Origin: JBCBGF01 sp038526915
Lineage (GTDB): Bacteria; Pseudomonadota; Alphaproteobacteria; Rhodobacterales; Rhodobacteraceae
DNA length: 64,000 nt
Direction: 5' to 3'
NCBI GenBank assembly: GCA_038526915.1
Contig: JBCBGF010000013.1
Span: 8,470 to 72,469, forward strand
A model generated the notes under the pieces. It was given only the letters and a program-made list of their open reading frames with translations. It was not told the origin of the DNA and searched no databases. This document shows positions 24,560-32,771 of the stretch, one piece after another. Position 1 is the first letter of the stretch. Every line of letters starts with the position of its first letter. The translations under genes were made by a program, and so were the position numbers.

Positions 24560-25428
24560 ACTGCGCCCCGCACGCTGTGGTGCGGCCTCCGTACATTTGA
24601 GGTGTCGCTTGGTTCACGGGGTTTGTTCACTATACGCACACATACAAGTCCAGCGATAAATCGCTTCCGCGACAGCACGCCCGCCCCGCAATGCCGCCAC
24701 GCGCGTCCGCCGGCGCAACCCTGGGGTGTTGTGCGAGGACGCGCTGACGTATAGCGCGCGAACACAGCGCTGGCTTGGGCACGACGCGTACAGGCGGACT
24801 GACCGTCGCGTGGTCGACGACAATGCCAGCCGGACATGTCGGGCCGCCGTCCTGCCAGGCCATTGTTTATCCCCACATAACCTCCCTCACCTACACCGCC
24901 GCGCAAGTGGCACGTGACGCGCGCGATGGTTCGTCTGTTGCGGGCGGATCGCGTCTGGGTCGGGCGTGGGGTCGTGTCGCGGCACTAGACAGGGAGCCAA
25001 GCGCGGATGGTTTAGGGGGAATTTTTGCGAATTAACGTCACGGCATCGTATTTGCTGAAATCGGGGGCGGATCGGCACCAATCACCGATCGCCGCGCCAC
25101 TGTTTCAGGATCAGTTCGACTCAAACGACAGTCGGTGACCCTTGAGTCTTGCGAGTCGCCAGAAATCGCGTGCGCAATAAAGTTTCAAAAAACTTGTGGA
25201 TAACTCGGCAACGTATTGATGGTAAATTAGAAATAGAAACGCCGGGCACCACATGTGGCACCCGGCGCCCTGGGCAAATCATACGCACACAAACTTTTAC
25301 CCCCTTACCCGACGTCAGATATAAGGCAGATGCACAAGAATTACCACCCCCCGCAGGGGGTGATGGCGAAAACTCTGCCTGGATAATGGGGAATTGAGAA
25401 TACGCGGAATGCGAAAATGCGGTTCGAA
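24560..25428. other. 869-bp gene-free region with DnaA-box-like and GANTC sites
   Basis: No convincing gene is present on either strand; the short ORFs have no ribosome-binding context or family features. The part from about 25000 on is visibly richer in A+T than the neighbourhood. It contains three GANTC sites within 40 bases (25118, 25144, 25153), a perfect DnaA-box complement TGTGGATAA at 25195-25203, and a symmetric element (GCCGGG...CCACATGTGG...CCCGGC, about 25241-25266). It must hold the promoter of the acyltransferase operon near its left end. Confidence 0.6.
25345..25362 (-). terminator. Hairpin after the H-NS-like gene
   Basis: CACCCCC (25345-25351) pairs with GGGGGTG (25356-25362). 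It lies 67 bases downstream of the minus-strand H-NS-like stop codon. On the minus strand it is followed by a mixed T-containing stretch rather than a clean T-run, so termination is likely but not strong. Confidence 0.45.
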
Positions 25429-25755
25429 TTAAATGAGAAGATCTTCCGATGTCTTTCCAGACGCAATTGCATCGCGGAACCAACCGGGCTGCCGGCCCTT
25501 GCCGGACCAAGTGATTTTGGCATCATCGGGATGGCGATACTTCGGCGGCAGCGACTTGGCCGGAGCCTTTGTTTTACGCTGCGTTCCGAGCACTTCATCC
25601 AGGCTGAGGCCATACTTGCGTGCCGCACTTTCGGCGGCGGCGCGTGCCTCTTTCAAGTTGTCAGAGATTTTTTTCTCAATCGCTTTCTCGACATCTTTTG
25701 CAAGCGTTTCGAGTTCCTTAAGGCTCATCTGACTTAGATCGGGTTTCTTTTTCAT
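25429..25755 (-). CDS. H-NS family nucleoid protein (HvrA-like)
   Basis: 108 residues from ATG 25755, with GAAGGGGG upstream; an ATG at 25803 would add 16 residues. The N-terminal part is a coiled-coil oligomerisation helix pair (SLKELETLAKDVEKAIEKK). The C-terminal part is the H-NS DNA-binding motif: KYRHPDDAKITWSGKGRQPG with the Gly-rich minor-groove loop, then WFRDAIASGKTSEDLLI. Such proteins bind and silence AT-rich DNA; HvrA of Rhodobacter also tunes photosynthesis genes. It lies amid long AT-richer gene-free DNA, consistent with autoregulation. Confidence 0.93.
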   Translation of the reverse strand: MKKKPDLSQMSLKELETLAKDVEKAIEKKISDNLKEARAAAESAARKYGLSLDEVLGTQRKTKAPAKSLPPKYRHPDDAKITWSGKGRQPGWFRDAIASGKTSEDLLI

Positions 25756-25876
25756 TTTTGCCCCCTTCGCATATACTGGCATCTTTCTTTTCGTTGATGC
25801 CATACCGTGTGCACTGACCGGCTTTACGCGTGATATTCAGCAAGGTCAATTCCAACACACCGCTCTATTTGCTGGC

Positions 25877-25897
25877 ATCAATTCGGGTTGAATTGAT
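25877..25897. promoter_or_regulatory. Inverted repeat upstream of the H-NS-like gene
   Basis: ATCAATTC and GAATTGAT are exact inverted copies around a five-base centre. The A+T-rich symmetry 120 bases upstream of the H-NS-like start suits an operator or a self-binding site, but no partner can be named. Confidence 0.35.
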
Positions 25898-26072
25898 CGA
25901 CTTCTCGCCCGGAACGATGTGCATGCACAACCAGCGGGATAACGACACGGAATAGCGCTACAGTTTAAAGGAGAAATGAAGACGGGAATAAAGCGGTATA
26001 GGAGAATACGGTCCACTGCGTTTCCTCAGCATTGCAGCGTTTGTTGTCACATAGAGCGACAGCGTGGTTAGA

Positions 26073-26106
26073 GCACCGGGCACGTGCGCGGGGCACCGCC
26101 CGGTGC
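26073..26106. other. Strong stem-loop in gene-free DNA
   Basis: GCACCGGGC and GCCCGGTGC pair over nine bases across a 16-base loop. The DNA on the left (GTGGTTAGAGCAC) looks like a tRNA D-arm, but no full cloverleaf can be drawn. It could be a terminator or part of a small RNA. Confidence 0.35.
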
Positions 26107-26839
26107 CTACTCGCCCACTCGTGACTGATACCCTTCCACCCCTTACACAGAGCCCCCATACGCGCGCTCCGCCACACGAAGAGGTTTGGCGGACGCGGTT
26201 GGCCCAATAAGGGCGAAGACCTGACAAAGAGAGGTGATTTTGTGTGCGGGGCACTCGGGTGCGGGGCAGATCGCCTCTTTCATTGTTGTCATTTCGAGAA
26301 CAAAGATCACGCTTGGTTGCCAGAAACCGCTTGATTGGGGCGTGAGCGGTGCTGTGCTGTCCATCAAAGCGAAACAATTAATGTCGCAAACTCCGCTGTG
26401 CATGACGAGCGCAGCCCGCCACAATCCGGTTTTGTGGCCCCCGCCCACCGGATCGCGCACGGGGCGGGTGTTGCGCATTGGCTGCGGATTGCCAGCGCAA
26501 CGGGAGGGGGATCCCCCTTTCGCCGCGCGCATCAAAGCGTTCGGATGCTGTGTGATTCGCGCGTGAACGGACACCGCGAATCTTTTCGGCGCAGGCCGCA
26601 AAGCGTGGGATCCGCACCGACCTGGTCGAATTGGCGAACAATGCAAATCCAAGGCCGGAGGGACGGTCAGAGTGTCCGCACCATCGCTTAGCGCGCAACA
26701 GCGTATGAAGCACCGAGCCGCAGATCGCGTTGCCGGCACTGCGCGCGGGGTGTGCGCGCGCACGCGTGCGACCCTGGTTGGGCCGTCAGCGTCCCGACAG
26801 AGGCAAACGGACAACGGTTTGATTTTTGGTGCTTTATCT

Positions 26840-26925
26840 TGGTACCCGCGGCCGGACTCGAACCGGCACGGCCTTCCGGCCTGGGGATTTTAAGTCCCCT
26901 GTGTCTACCATTCCACCACGCGGGC
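26840..26925 (-). tRNA. tRNA-Leu (anticodon UAA)
   Basis: On the minus strand a full class II tRNA can be folded, starting GCCCGCGTGGTGGAATGG. It has the D-arm TGGTAGACAC, an anticodon loop centred on TAA (GGGACTTAAAATCCCC), a long variable arm (AGGCCGGAAGGCCGT), the TPsiC arm GGTTCGAGTCC and an encoded 3' CCA (26840-26842). The first acceptor pair is G-T. A long variable arm and the UAA anticodon identify leucine. Confidence 0.95.
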
Positions 26926-27119
26926 CAGCCTTTGCCGCGCCCCCGATCGATCTCAGTCGCGGACGCATGACCGCCCTACCAACTGCACGACCCCCTCTTC
27001 AAGGGCGATCCAACACGCATGCAGACGCGCGTCGACAGGCCCAGGCCTTGGCAAACAGGCCGCGGATTGCTCGAATACGGCAACCACCCCGTAACCCGTA
27101 TGATTTGCGAGACCTTGTA

Positions 27120-28256
27120 ATGACCGCAACGCTGAACACCGCCGCCGATCTCGCCGCCGAACAGGAGCGCGTCGACAATTTTCTGTACCGCATGCTGTGG
27201 CAGGCGCGGGTGATGAAAAAGCACCTGAAAACCGCCAAGGCGCCGGTGCTGGAAGGGCGGTTTTGGGGGGATACGCCAAACTCGCCCTATGCGCGCGGGC
27301 TGAGCACAATCGGGAAAGCCAAACCTGACGGCGCGACCGTGGCCCTGGATCAGCATTCGATCAATGAGCGCGACTATACCGAGGCGGTGCCCACCAAGAC
27401 GCGGCACAAGAACGTGTTTTATTCGCAAAACGGGTTTGCATGGACGAAGGGTCAGCTGGATCAATCGCTATCGATCATGTTGCCGCGCACGATCGGCCGG
27501 GTCTGGCGCGAACGGCCGACCAAGGCGGCGCTCGTAATCGAACAGGGTACGATCATCGCCTGTGACCATCCCTATACCTACGGCGACTGGATCGTTGAGC
27601 ATCTGATGTGCATCGCCCATGCCGGCGATTTCCCGCAGCCCTTGGTCCTGCCCGGCTGGATCGGGGACCGGGGCTATGTAAAGCGCGATCTGGACCGGTT
27701 GGGGATCGACTATATCTCGACCGACGGCCCGGTGCGGATCGAGGACGCCTGCGTTCTGCACAAACAGCATCCCGGCGCGCTTCTGACCGCGGCGGACAAG
27801 GTTGCGTTTCGCAAGCTGTTTGGCATTGAGACGGGAATGCCGCGGAAGGGATCGATCCTCTATCTGTCACGCGACGGCATCAACAGCGATCAGGTGAAGA
27901 AGGACCGCGACTATAACAGTGCGGCGATTTCCAAGATTGTCGAGGAACTGGGCGGCCAGACGGTGTGGACCGGCGACAAGGGGCTCGACGACTATATCGC
28001 GCTGGCGGCCGAGGCCGATATCGTGATCGGCGATCACGGGGCGGCGATGATGAATATCATGTGCTGGCATCCAAGCGTGGTGATCGAGATTTTCGACGAT
28101 AGCTGGTGGACCCGCTGTTTTGTGTTCCTCAGCCAGGCCTGCGGGGTGGAGTATCACGGCGCGATCCGGACCAAGGGGCGCAGCGAAGACGAGTTGCGCG
28201 CGCTGCTGCAAGCGCATCTGGCGAATGCTAAAGCTCTTGCCCAGGAGGCTCTTTGA
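27120..28256 (+). CDS. Glycosyltransferase family 61 protein
   Basis: 378 residues from ATG 27120; the frame continues upstream through the tRNA but that part is not a gene. GT61 (DUF563) landmarks are YGDWIVEHL, ILYLSRDGINSDQ, IVIGDHGAAMMNIMCW and VVIEIFDDSWW. Its C-terminal two thirds match the GT61 protein at 61.6 kb in order and motifs. GT61 enzymes transfer pentoses, GlcNAc or uronic acids during surface glycan synthesis. It stands apart from the glycan locus, next to tRNA-Leu and downstream of long gene-free DNA, which may indicate an inserted or moved gene. Its end overlaps a convergent TPR gene by 29 bases. Confidence 0.88.
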   Translation: MTATLNTAADLAAEQERVDNFLYRMLWQARVMKKHLKTAKAPVLEGRFWGDTPNSPYARGLSTIGKAKPDGATVALDQHSINERDYTEAVPTKTRHKNVFYSQNGFAWTKGQLDQSLSIMLPRTIGRVWRERPTKAALVIEQGTIIACDHPYTYGDWIVEHLMCIAHAGDFPQPLVLPGWIGDRGYVKRDLDRLGIDYISTDGPVRIEDACVLHKQHPGALLTAADKVAFRKLFGIETGMPRKGSILYLSRDGINSDQVKKDRDYNSAAISKIVEELGGQTVWTGDKGLDDYIALAAEADIVIGDHGAAMMNIMCWHPSVVIEIFDDSWWTRCFVFLSQACGVEYHGAIRTKGRSEDELRALLQAHLANAKALAQEAL

Positions 28257-28764
28257 GCATCCCGCGTTCTGGGATCCACGGATTGAGATCAAGGGCGGCG
28301 CGCAGGTAAGCCTGCGCCTCGTCTTCGCGACCGAGCTGCGTGAGGGTCAGGGCGAGGCCTGACAGCGCGCCCACGTGATCGGGGGTGATCGCGATGGTGC
28401 GTTCCAGATCGACCAAGGCCTTTTCCGGCTGATTGCTGAGGAAATAGATGAAGGCGCGCTGGTTGTAGCCTTCGGCATAGTCGGGGCAGTAGTCGACCAA
28501 GGCATCAAACGCCCGGATCGCCCCCAGAAAATCGCCATAGCGGCGCGCGGTCATGCCTTGGCCCAACAGCTCTTGCGCGGCGGCATCAGGCGCTGTGGTC
28601 CAGATCGCCCACATCTTGTCTGACGCCTGGCGACCCAACATCTCGTTCGGCGCAGCGCGCGCTTCGTCAAAGAGCACGGCCATATCGGCGGATCGGTCCG
28701 GCAGGGCAGGACAGGCCAGCCCCATGCCGGGGATCAGGGCGGTGAGAGCAAGAAGACGTCGCAT
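28228..28764 (-). CDS. Exported TPR-repeat protein
   Basis: 178 residues from ATG 28764. The signal peptide MRRLLALTALIPGMGLACP may be a lipoprotein-type leader (GLAC), although the Cys is also close to a standard cleavage site. The rest holds about three TPR units, clearest in YAEGYNQRAFIYFLSNQPEK and HVGALSGLALTLTQLGREDE. The role is unknown; periplasmic TPR proteins usually act as scaffolds. The 3' end overlaps the GT61 gene end, so the two are convergent with no terminator space. Confidence 0.78.
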   Translation of the reverse strand: MRRLLALTALIPGMGLACPALPDRSADMAVLFDEARAAPNEMLGRQASDKMWAIWTTAPDAAAQELLGQGMTARRYGDFLGAIRAFDALVDYCPDYAEGYNQRAFIYFLSNQPEKALVDLERTIAITPDHVGALSGLALTLTQLGREDEAQAYLRAALDLNPWIPERGMLKEPPGQEL

Positions 28765-28845
28765 ACCCCACGAAAGAGCGCCCGACCCTGCCCTGTCAAG
28801 GATCGCACCTTGACCTTCGCAGCCCCAGCCCGCAGCCTTCGGCCC

Positions 28846-29583
28846 ATGTTTCCGATCCGCGATCACAACCCGTCCGAACGCACGCCCTATGTCACCTACA
28901 CGCTGATTGCGATCAACGTGCTGGTGTTCATCAGCTATTGGCCGCTATTTCAGGATCCGCGCGCGCTGGCCGCATTCTTTGACACCTATGGCCTTGTGCC
29001 CCGCGATGCTTGGGGGGAGGAGCTGACCTTTGTCACCTCGATGTTCCTCCATGGCGGGCTGATGCATATCGGAGGCAACATGCTGTTTTTGTTCATCTTC
29101 GGGGACAACCTGGAAGATGAGATGGGGCATATGCCGTTTTTGGGGTTCTATCTGGCCGGCGGCATCGGCGCGGCTCTGTTCCAGGTGCTGGCCGATCCCA
29201 GCAGCCCGGTGCCCATGGTGGGCGCGTCGGGCGCGATTGCGGCAGTGATGGGGGGGTATCTGCTGCTTTACCCCAAGGCGCGGGTCGATGTCCTTTTGAT
29301 CCTGATCATCATCTTCCGGGTGTTCCCGATCCCGGCCTGGGTGATGCTGGGGCTGTGGTTCGGGCTGCAACTGTTCAATGGGGTGGCCACTTCGACCGCC
29401 GGTGGGGGCGTCGCCTATTGGGCCCATGCGGGCGGGTTCATCGTGGGCTTTCTTCTGACCATCCCGCTGTGGCAACGGCGCGGGGGCACCGCCTATTGGA
29501 CCCGGACCGAAGGCCACCCGCCCCATCCAGAAGCCCGCTATCGCGTGGGCCGCACCAATATCCCGACCATTCGGCGGAGGTGA
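28846..29583 (+). CDS. Rhomboid family intramembrane serine protease
   Basis: 245 residues from ATG 28846. Six hydrophobic segments are visible. The catalytic Ser is in VGASGAIAAVMGGYL and the His in WAHAGGFIVGFLL. The LHGGLMHIGGNMLFLFIFGD region is the family's H-x-x-x-N segment. It cleaves single-pass membrane proteins within the inner membrane. The GFA-like gene follows after two bases, so the genes are co-transcribed. Confidence 0.92.
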   Translation: MFPIRDHNPSERTPYVTYTLIAINVLVFISYWPLFQDPRALAAFFDTYGLVPRDAWGEELTFVTSMFLHGGLMHIGGNMLFLFIFGDNLEDEMGHMPFLGFYLAGGIGAALFQVLADPSSPVPMVGASGAIAAVMGGYLLLYPKARVDVLLILIIIFRVFPIPAWVMLGLWFGLQLFNGVATSTAGGGVAYWAHAGGFIVGFLLTIPLWQRRGGTAYWTRTEGHPPHPEARYRVGRTNIPTIRRR

Positions 29584-29585
29584 GC

Positions 29586-29942
29586 ATGCGGGCAAGCTGT
29601 CATTGCGGCGCGGTGGTGCTAGAGGTGGATTTGTCCGACGGGCTCAACACCACGCGCCGCTGCGATTGTTCGTTCTGCGCGCGGCGCGGGGCGATTGTGG
29701 TCTCGGCCCCGCTGGATGGGGTGCGCGTGGTCAAAGGGGCCGACGTCCTGACCCTGTACCAATGGGGAACGGGGACGGCGAAGCATTACTTCTGTTCGGT
29801 CTGCGGGATCTACACCCACCACCAGCGGCGATCAAACCCCAATGAATACGGAGTGAACGTGGCCACGCTGGACGGGATCAACCCGCGCGATCTGGGCGAA
29901 GTGCCTTGGGCGGACGGGATCAACCACCCTTCTGACCGCTGA
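29586..29942 (+). CDS. GFA/CENP-V family zinc-binding protein
   Basis: 118 residues from ATG 29586 with GGCGGAGG upstream. It has the GFA/CENP-V Cys pattern: SCHCGAVVLEV, RRCDCSFCARRGA, and YFCSVCGIYTHHQRRSNP. The fold binds two structural zinc ions. Some members were named for glutathione-dependent formaldehyde activation, a function that is doubtful for most homologues. Coupled to the rhomboid gene by two bases. Confidence 0.88.
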   Translation: MRASCHCGAVVLEVDLSDGLNTTRRCDCSFCARRGAIVVSAPLDGVRVVKGADVLTLYQWGTGTAKHYFCSVCGIYTHHQRRSNPNEYGVNVATLDGINPRDLGEVPWADGINHPSDR

Positions 29943-29950
29943 ACTTCGTC

Positions 29951-30002
29951 GCTTTGGAAATATCCCGGGGGAACGCGGCAGGCGTGGGGGCAGCGCCCCC
30001 GT
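29951..30002. repeat. Intergenic structured repeat, family B copy 3
   Basis: GCTTTGG, AATATCCCGGGGG, a four-bp stem ACGC-GGCAG-GCGT (29973-29985) and GGGGGCAGCGCCCCC. It fills nearly all of the space between the GFA-like gene and the convergent inositol phosphatase gene. Confidence 0.8.
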
Positions 30003-30006
30003 ATCC

Positions 30007-30792
30007 TCAACCGCGGATCACATCCGCGAAGGCTTCAAAGACGTTGGCATTGCCGACAATCAGCGCCCCGGACTCAATGACCGACGCACCGGGGTCGAGC
30101 GGTTCGACAAACCCGCCCGCCTCGCGCACGAGAAGAACCCCCGCCGCGATGTCCCACGCATTGAGCCGCCGTTCCCAATAACCGTCATAGCGCCCCGCCG
30201 CCACATAGGCCAAATCGAGCGCCGCCGCGCCCCAGCGCCGGACGCCCGCGGTGGCGGGCAATAGCCGCGCCATGGCCTGCAGTGTCTCGGGCAGTTCGGG
30301 CCGCCCGCCAAAGGGCAGGCCGGTGGCAAAGATGCATTCGATCATCCGGCTGCGATCCGAGACCCGCAGACGCTGGTTGTTCATCCAGGCCCCCTGCCCC
30401 TTCTCGGCCATGAAGAGCTCATCCTTCACCGGGTCGAACACGATGGCCGAGACGATCTCGCCCTTATGCTCCAACGCGATGGAGACCGCCCAGTGCGGCA
30501 GCCCGTGCAGGAAATTCGTGGTGCCATCGAGCGGATCGACGAGCCAGCGGCGGGTGGGGTCGGCCCCCTCTTCCGCAGCACTTTCCTCCGCCACCCAACC
30601 GTAGTTCGGGCGCGCACCCATCAGCTCTTCCCGCACGATTTTTTCGGCAGCGATATCGGCGCGGCTGACGAAATCGCCCGCACCCTTGGAGGAGACCTGT
30701 AGGTTCTCGACCTCGCCGAAATCCTTGAGAAGCGATCGCCCGGCCTTGCGCGCGGCCTTGATCATGATGTTGAGATTGGCCGAGCCTTGCAT
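30007..30792 (-). CDS. suhB: Inositol monophosphatase family protein (SuhB-like)
   Basis: 261 residues. Metal-binding motifs of the FIG superfamily are visible: WVAEESAAEE (Glu), WLVDPLDGTTNFLHG (Asp-Pro-Leu-Asp-Gly-Thr-Thr) and the C-terminal LNAWDIAAGVLLVREAGG. The substrate is probably myo-inositol-1-phosphate or a similar sugar phosphate. In E. coli SuhB also works in rRNA antitermination; whether that holds here cannot be told. Length is normal. Confidence 0.93.
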   Translation of the reverse strand: MQGSANLNIMIKAARKAGRSLLKDFGEVENLQVSSKGAGDFVSRADIAAEKIVREELMGARPNYGWVAEESAAEEGADPTRRWLVDPLDGTTNFLHGLPHWAVSIALEHKGEIVSAIVFDPVKDELFMAEKGQGAWMNNQRLRVSDRSRMIECIFATGLPFGGRPELPETLQAMARLLPATAGVRRWGAAALDLAYVAAGRYDGYWERRLNAWDIAAGVLLVREAGGFVEPLDPGASVIESGALIVGNANVFEAFADVIRG

Positions 30793-30856
30793 CGCGCGCC
30801 CCTTTGGGAAATCAGGCCGCGCGTATACGGGAGGCCGGGGCGAATGCCAAGCGGGG

Positions 30857-31774
30857 TCAGGCGGGCTGGGCGCTGCGTTGCAGCTTCACCGGTTCGGTGC
30901 GGGCAAGGCGTAGGAGATGGGCCATGAAGGGCTTGGTTGTCTCATCACTTCGTGTGGCGGCGTAAAGGCGGCGGGTCAGGCCGGTTTTGGTGATGGGCCG
31001 CGTCACATAGTCGGAGTTATACCGCACCTCGCGCACAACCCAGTCGGGCAGCACCGCCACCCCGCGGTTGGAGGCGACAAGCAGCAGGATGACCGCGGTC
31101 AGCTCCACTTGGCGCACGGCGGCGGGCTCGACCTTGGCAGGCGTCAAAAGCTGGCTGAAGACATCGAGCCGCGCGCGATCGACGGGATAGGTAATGAGGG
31201 TCTGGCCCCGGAAATCAGCGGCCTCGACATGAGGTTTCTCGGCCAGCGGGTGCTGGGCTGAGGCGACAAAGACCGGTGCGTAGTCAAACAGCGGCGTGAA
31301 ATCCACCCCATCCAGCGTTTCGGGATCGGAGGAGACCACGAGATCCACCTCTTCACGCTGAAGCGCCGGCAACGCGTCAAACGCCAGTCCTGGGCGGATA
31401 TCCACGTCAACCTCGGGCCAGGCCTTGCGGAACGACTCGAGCACCGGGAAAAGCCACTCGAAACAGGCATGGCATTCGATGGCGATGTGCAGGCGCCCGG
31501 TTTTGCCCGATTGCAGGCCGGAAAACTCGGCCTCCAGCGCATCAATCTCGGGCAGGATTCGTTCGGCGGCGGCCAGCAACCGCATCCCCGCCGCGCTGAG
31601 TTTCAAGGGCTTCGACCGGCGCACGAAAAGCTCAACCCCCGCCTGCGCTTCGATCCCTTTGACCTGATGGCTGAGCGCGGATTGCGTGAGGTTCAACAGA
31701 TCGGCCGCCCGCGCCAGGCCACCGGCCTCGTGGATCGCACGGATGGTGCGCAGGTGGCGAAACTCTATATGCAC
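30857..31774 (-). CDS. metR: LysR-type regulator, MetR-like
   Basis: 305 residues from GTG 31774, five bases after GAGG; the longer frame upstream overlaps the metF promoter and is not credible. The HTH is at residues 1-60 (FRHLRTIRAIHEAGGLARAA, LTQSALSHQVKGIEA), followed by a LysR substrate domain with PGLAFDALPALQREEVDLVV. The IHEAGGLARAADLLNLTQSA segment is typical of MetR, which uses homocysteine as co-inducer. Divergence from metF across an 88-base gap with a strong inverted repeat supports MetR identity, though the name is inferred from context. Confidence 0.85.
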   Translation of the reverse strand: MHIEFRHLRTIRAIHEAGGLARAADLLNLTQSALSHQVKGIEAQAGVELFVRRSKPLKLSAAGMRLLAAAERILPEIDALEAEFSGLQSGKTGRLHIAIECHACFEWLFPVLESFRKAWPEVDVDIRPGLAFDALPALQREEVDLVVSSDPETLDGVDFTPLFDYAPVFVASAQHPLAEKPHVEAADFRGQTLITYPVDRARLDVFSQLLTPAKVEPAAVRQVELTAVILLLVASNRGVAVLPDWVVREVRYNSDYVTRPITKTGLTRRLYAATRSDETTKPFMAHLLRLARTEPVKLQRSAQPA

Positions 31775-31780
31775 GTGATC

Positions 31781-31806
31781 CTCATAATCGTGTTGAAGAT
31801 TATGAG
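31781..31806. promoter_or_regulatory. Inverted repeat in the metR-like/metF intergenic region
   Basis: CTCATAATC (31781-31789) and GATTATGAG (31798-31806) are perfect inverted copies, separated by eight bases. The site starts six bases upstream of the metR-like start codon and lies about 60 bases upstream of metF. It is the best candidate for the regulator's recognition site. A further TGAG-N5-CTCA follows on its right side. Confidence 0.6.
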
Positions 31807-31862
31807 TTTGTCTCACATCCCCGCGCGTGGGACAAGGTGGCGGTCTTTCATAAGGTTTGCCC

Positions 31863-32729
31863 ATGTCCGCGCCCCGCATCTCATTTGAGTTCTTCCCCCC
31901 GCAATCGCTGGAAGCCTCGTTCCGTCTGTGGGACACGGTGCGCACACTGGCGCCGCTGAACCCCGGCTTTGTGTCGGTGACCTATGGCGCGGGCGGCACG
32001 ACGCGGGATCTGACGCATGAGGCGGTGCAGACTATCGGCGACCACTACGGGCTGAACGTGGCAGCGCATCTCACCTGCGTGGCAGCGACGAAGGATGAAA
32101 CGCTGGCCATTGCGGATCAGTATGCGGCGGCAGGTGTGCGGGAAATTGTGGCCCTGCGTGGCGACCCGCCCAAGGGCACGGGCGCATTCCAGCCCCATCC
32201 GGGCGGCTTCACCGATGCGTGCGATCTGATCAAGGCTTTGGCAGAACGCGGCGATTTCCACATCCGCGTCGGCGCCTACCCCGAACCACACCCAGAGGCG
32301 GCTGACAGCGCGGCGGACGTGGCCTGGCTCAAACGCAAGATCGATGCGGGCGCGGGTTCGGCCATCACGCAGTTCTTCTTCGAGGCCGACACCTTCTTCC
32401 GCTTCCGCGATGCCTGCGTGGCGGCGGGGATCGACGCGCCCATCATCCCCGGCATCCTGCCCATCGAGAACTGGCAGGGCGTTCAGAAATTCGCCGCGCG
32501 CTGCGGGGCGCAGGTGCCGGGTTGGCTGGCTGACGCATTCGAGAAAGCCGAACGCGACAATCGCACCGATCTGTTGGCCACGGCGGTGTGCACCGAGCTT
32601 TGCTCCGACCTGCTCGAAGGCGGGGTCGAGGACCTGCATTTCTATACGCTGAACAAGCCCGGTCTGACCCGCGAGGTGGCCCATGCGCTGGGCATCGTGC
32701 CGGAGATGACGTTGGAGAAGGTGGCCTGA
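31863..32729 (+). CDS. metF: Methylenetetrahydrofolate reductase [NAD(P)H]
   Basis: 288 residues from ATG 31863. Family segments: ISFEFFPPQS with the catalytic Glu, FVSVTYGAGGTTRD, AHLTCVAATKDE, IVALRGDPPKG, IRVGAYPEPHPEA, and the FAD-site strand ITQFFFEADTFFRF. It reduces 5,10-methylene-THF to 5-methyl-THF for methionine synthesis. Divergent from the metR-like gene. Confidence 0.96.
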   Translation: MSAPRISFEFFPPQSLEASFRLWDTVRTLAPLNPGFVSVTYGAGGTTRDLTHEAVQTIGDHYGLNVAAHLTCVAATKDETLAIADQYAAAGVREIVALRGDPPKGTGAFQPHPGGFTDACDLIKALAERGDFHIRVGAYPEPHPEAADSAADVAWLKRKIDAGAGSAITQFFFEADTFFRFRDACVAAGIDAPIIPGILPIENWQGVQKFAARCGAQVPGWLADAFEKAERDNRTDLLATAVCTELCSDLLEGGVEDLHFYTLNKPGLTREVAHALGIVPEMTLEKVA

Positions 32730-32771
32730 TCGGCCATTGCCGGCGACTGAACCCGGCCCTAGGGTCAGACT

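Larger units (their letters stand above)
25756..26839. other. 1.08-kb gene-free region between the H-NS-like gene and tRNA-Leu
   Basis: No supported gene on either strand; the longest ORF here (26143-26814, minus) has no family signature, an odd composition and no good start. Visible structure: an inverted repeat ATCAATTC-N5-GAATTGAT (25877-25897), about 120 bp upstream of the H-NS-like gene; a perfect 9-bp stem GCACCGGGC/GCCCGGTGC (26073-26106); and a G-U-containing pairing between the AGAGAGGTGAT and ATCGCCTCT segments near 26230 and 26275. One or more non-coding RNAs are possible, but none is recognised. Confidence 0.55.

Noticed and set aside
24630..24863. 77-residue minus-strand ORF with GGAGG some distance upstream
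   Set aside because: The GGAGG is too far from the start, the sequence has no domain, and other frames in the same DNA look equally good.
25000..25430. AT-richer segment with a DnaA box as a replication origin
   Set aside because: Only one perfect box is present, with no iterons, repABC, dnaA or other origin neighbours.
26055..26110. tRNA-like segment (GTGGTTAGAGCAC) in gene-free DNA
   Set aside because: No anticodon arm, TPsiC arm or acceptor stem can be completed around it.
26143..26814. 223-residue minus-strand ORF in the 1.08-kb gene-free region
   Set aside because: Irregular composition with many Cys, Pro and Arg, no recognisable domain and no credible ribosome-binding site.
26826..27119. 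Long N-terminal extension of the GT61 frame through the tRNA gene
   Set aside because: Its translation across 26840-26925 is the familiar false peptide made by reading antisense to a tRNA-Leu; the GT61 start is taken as ATG 27120.
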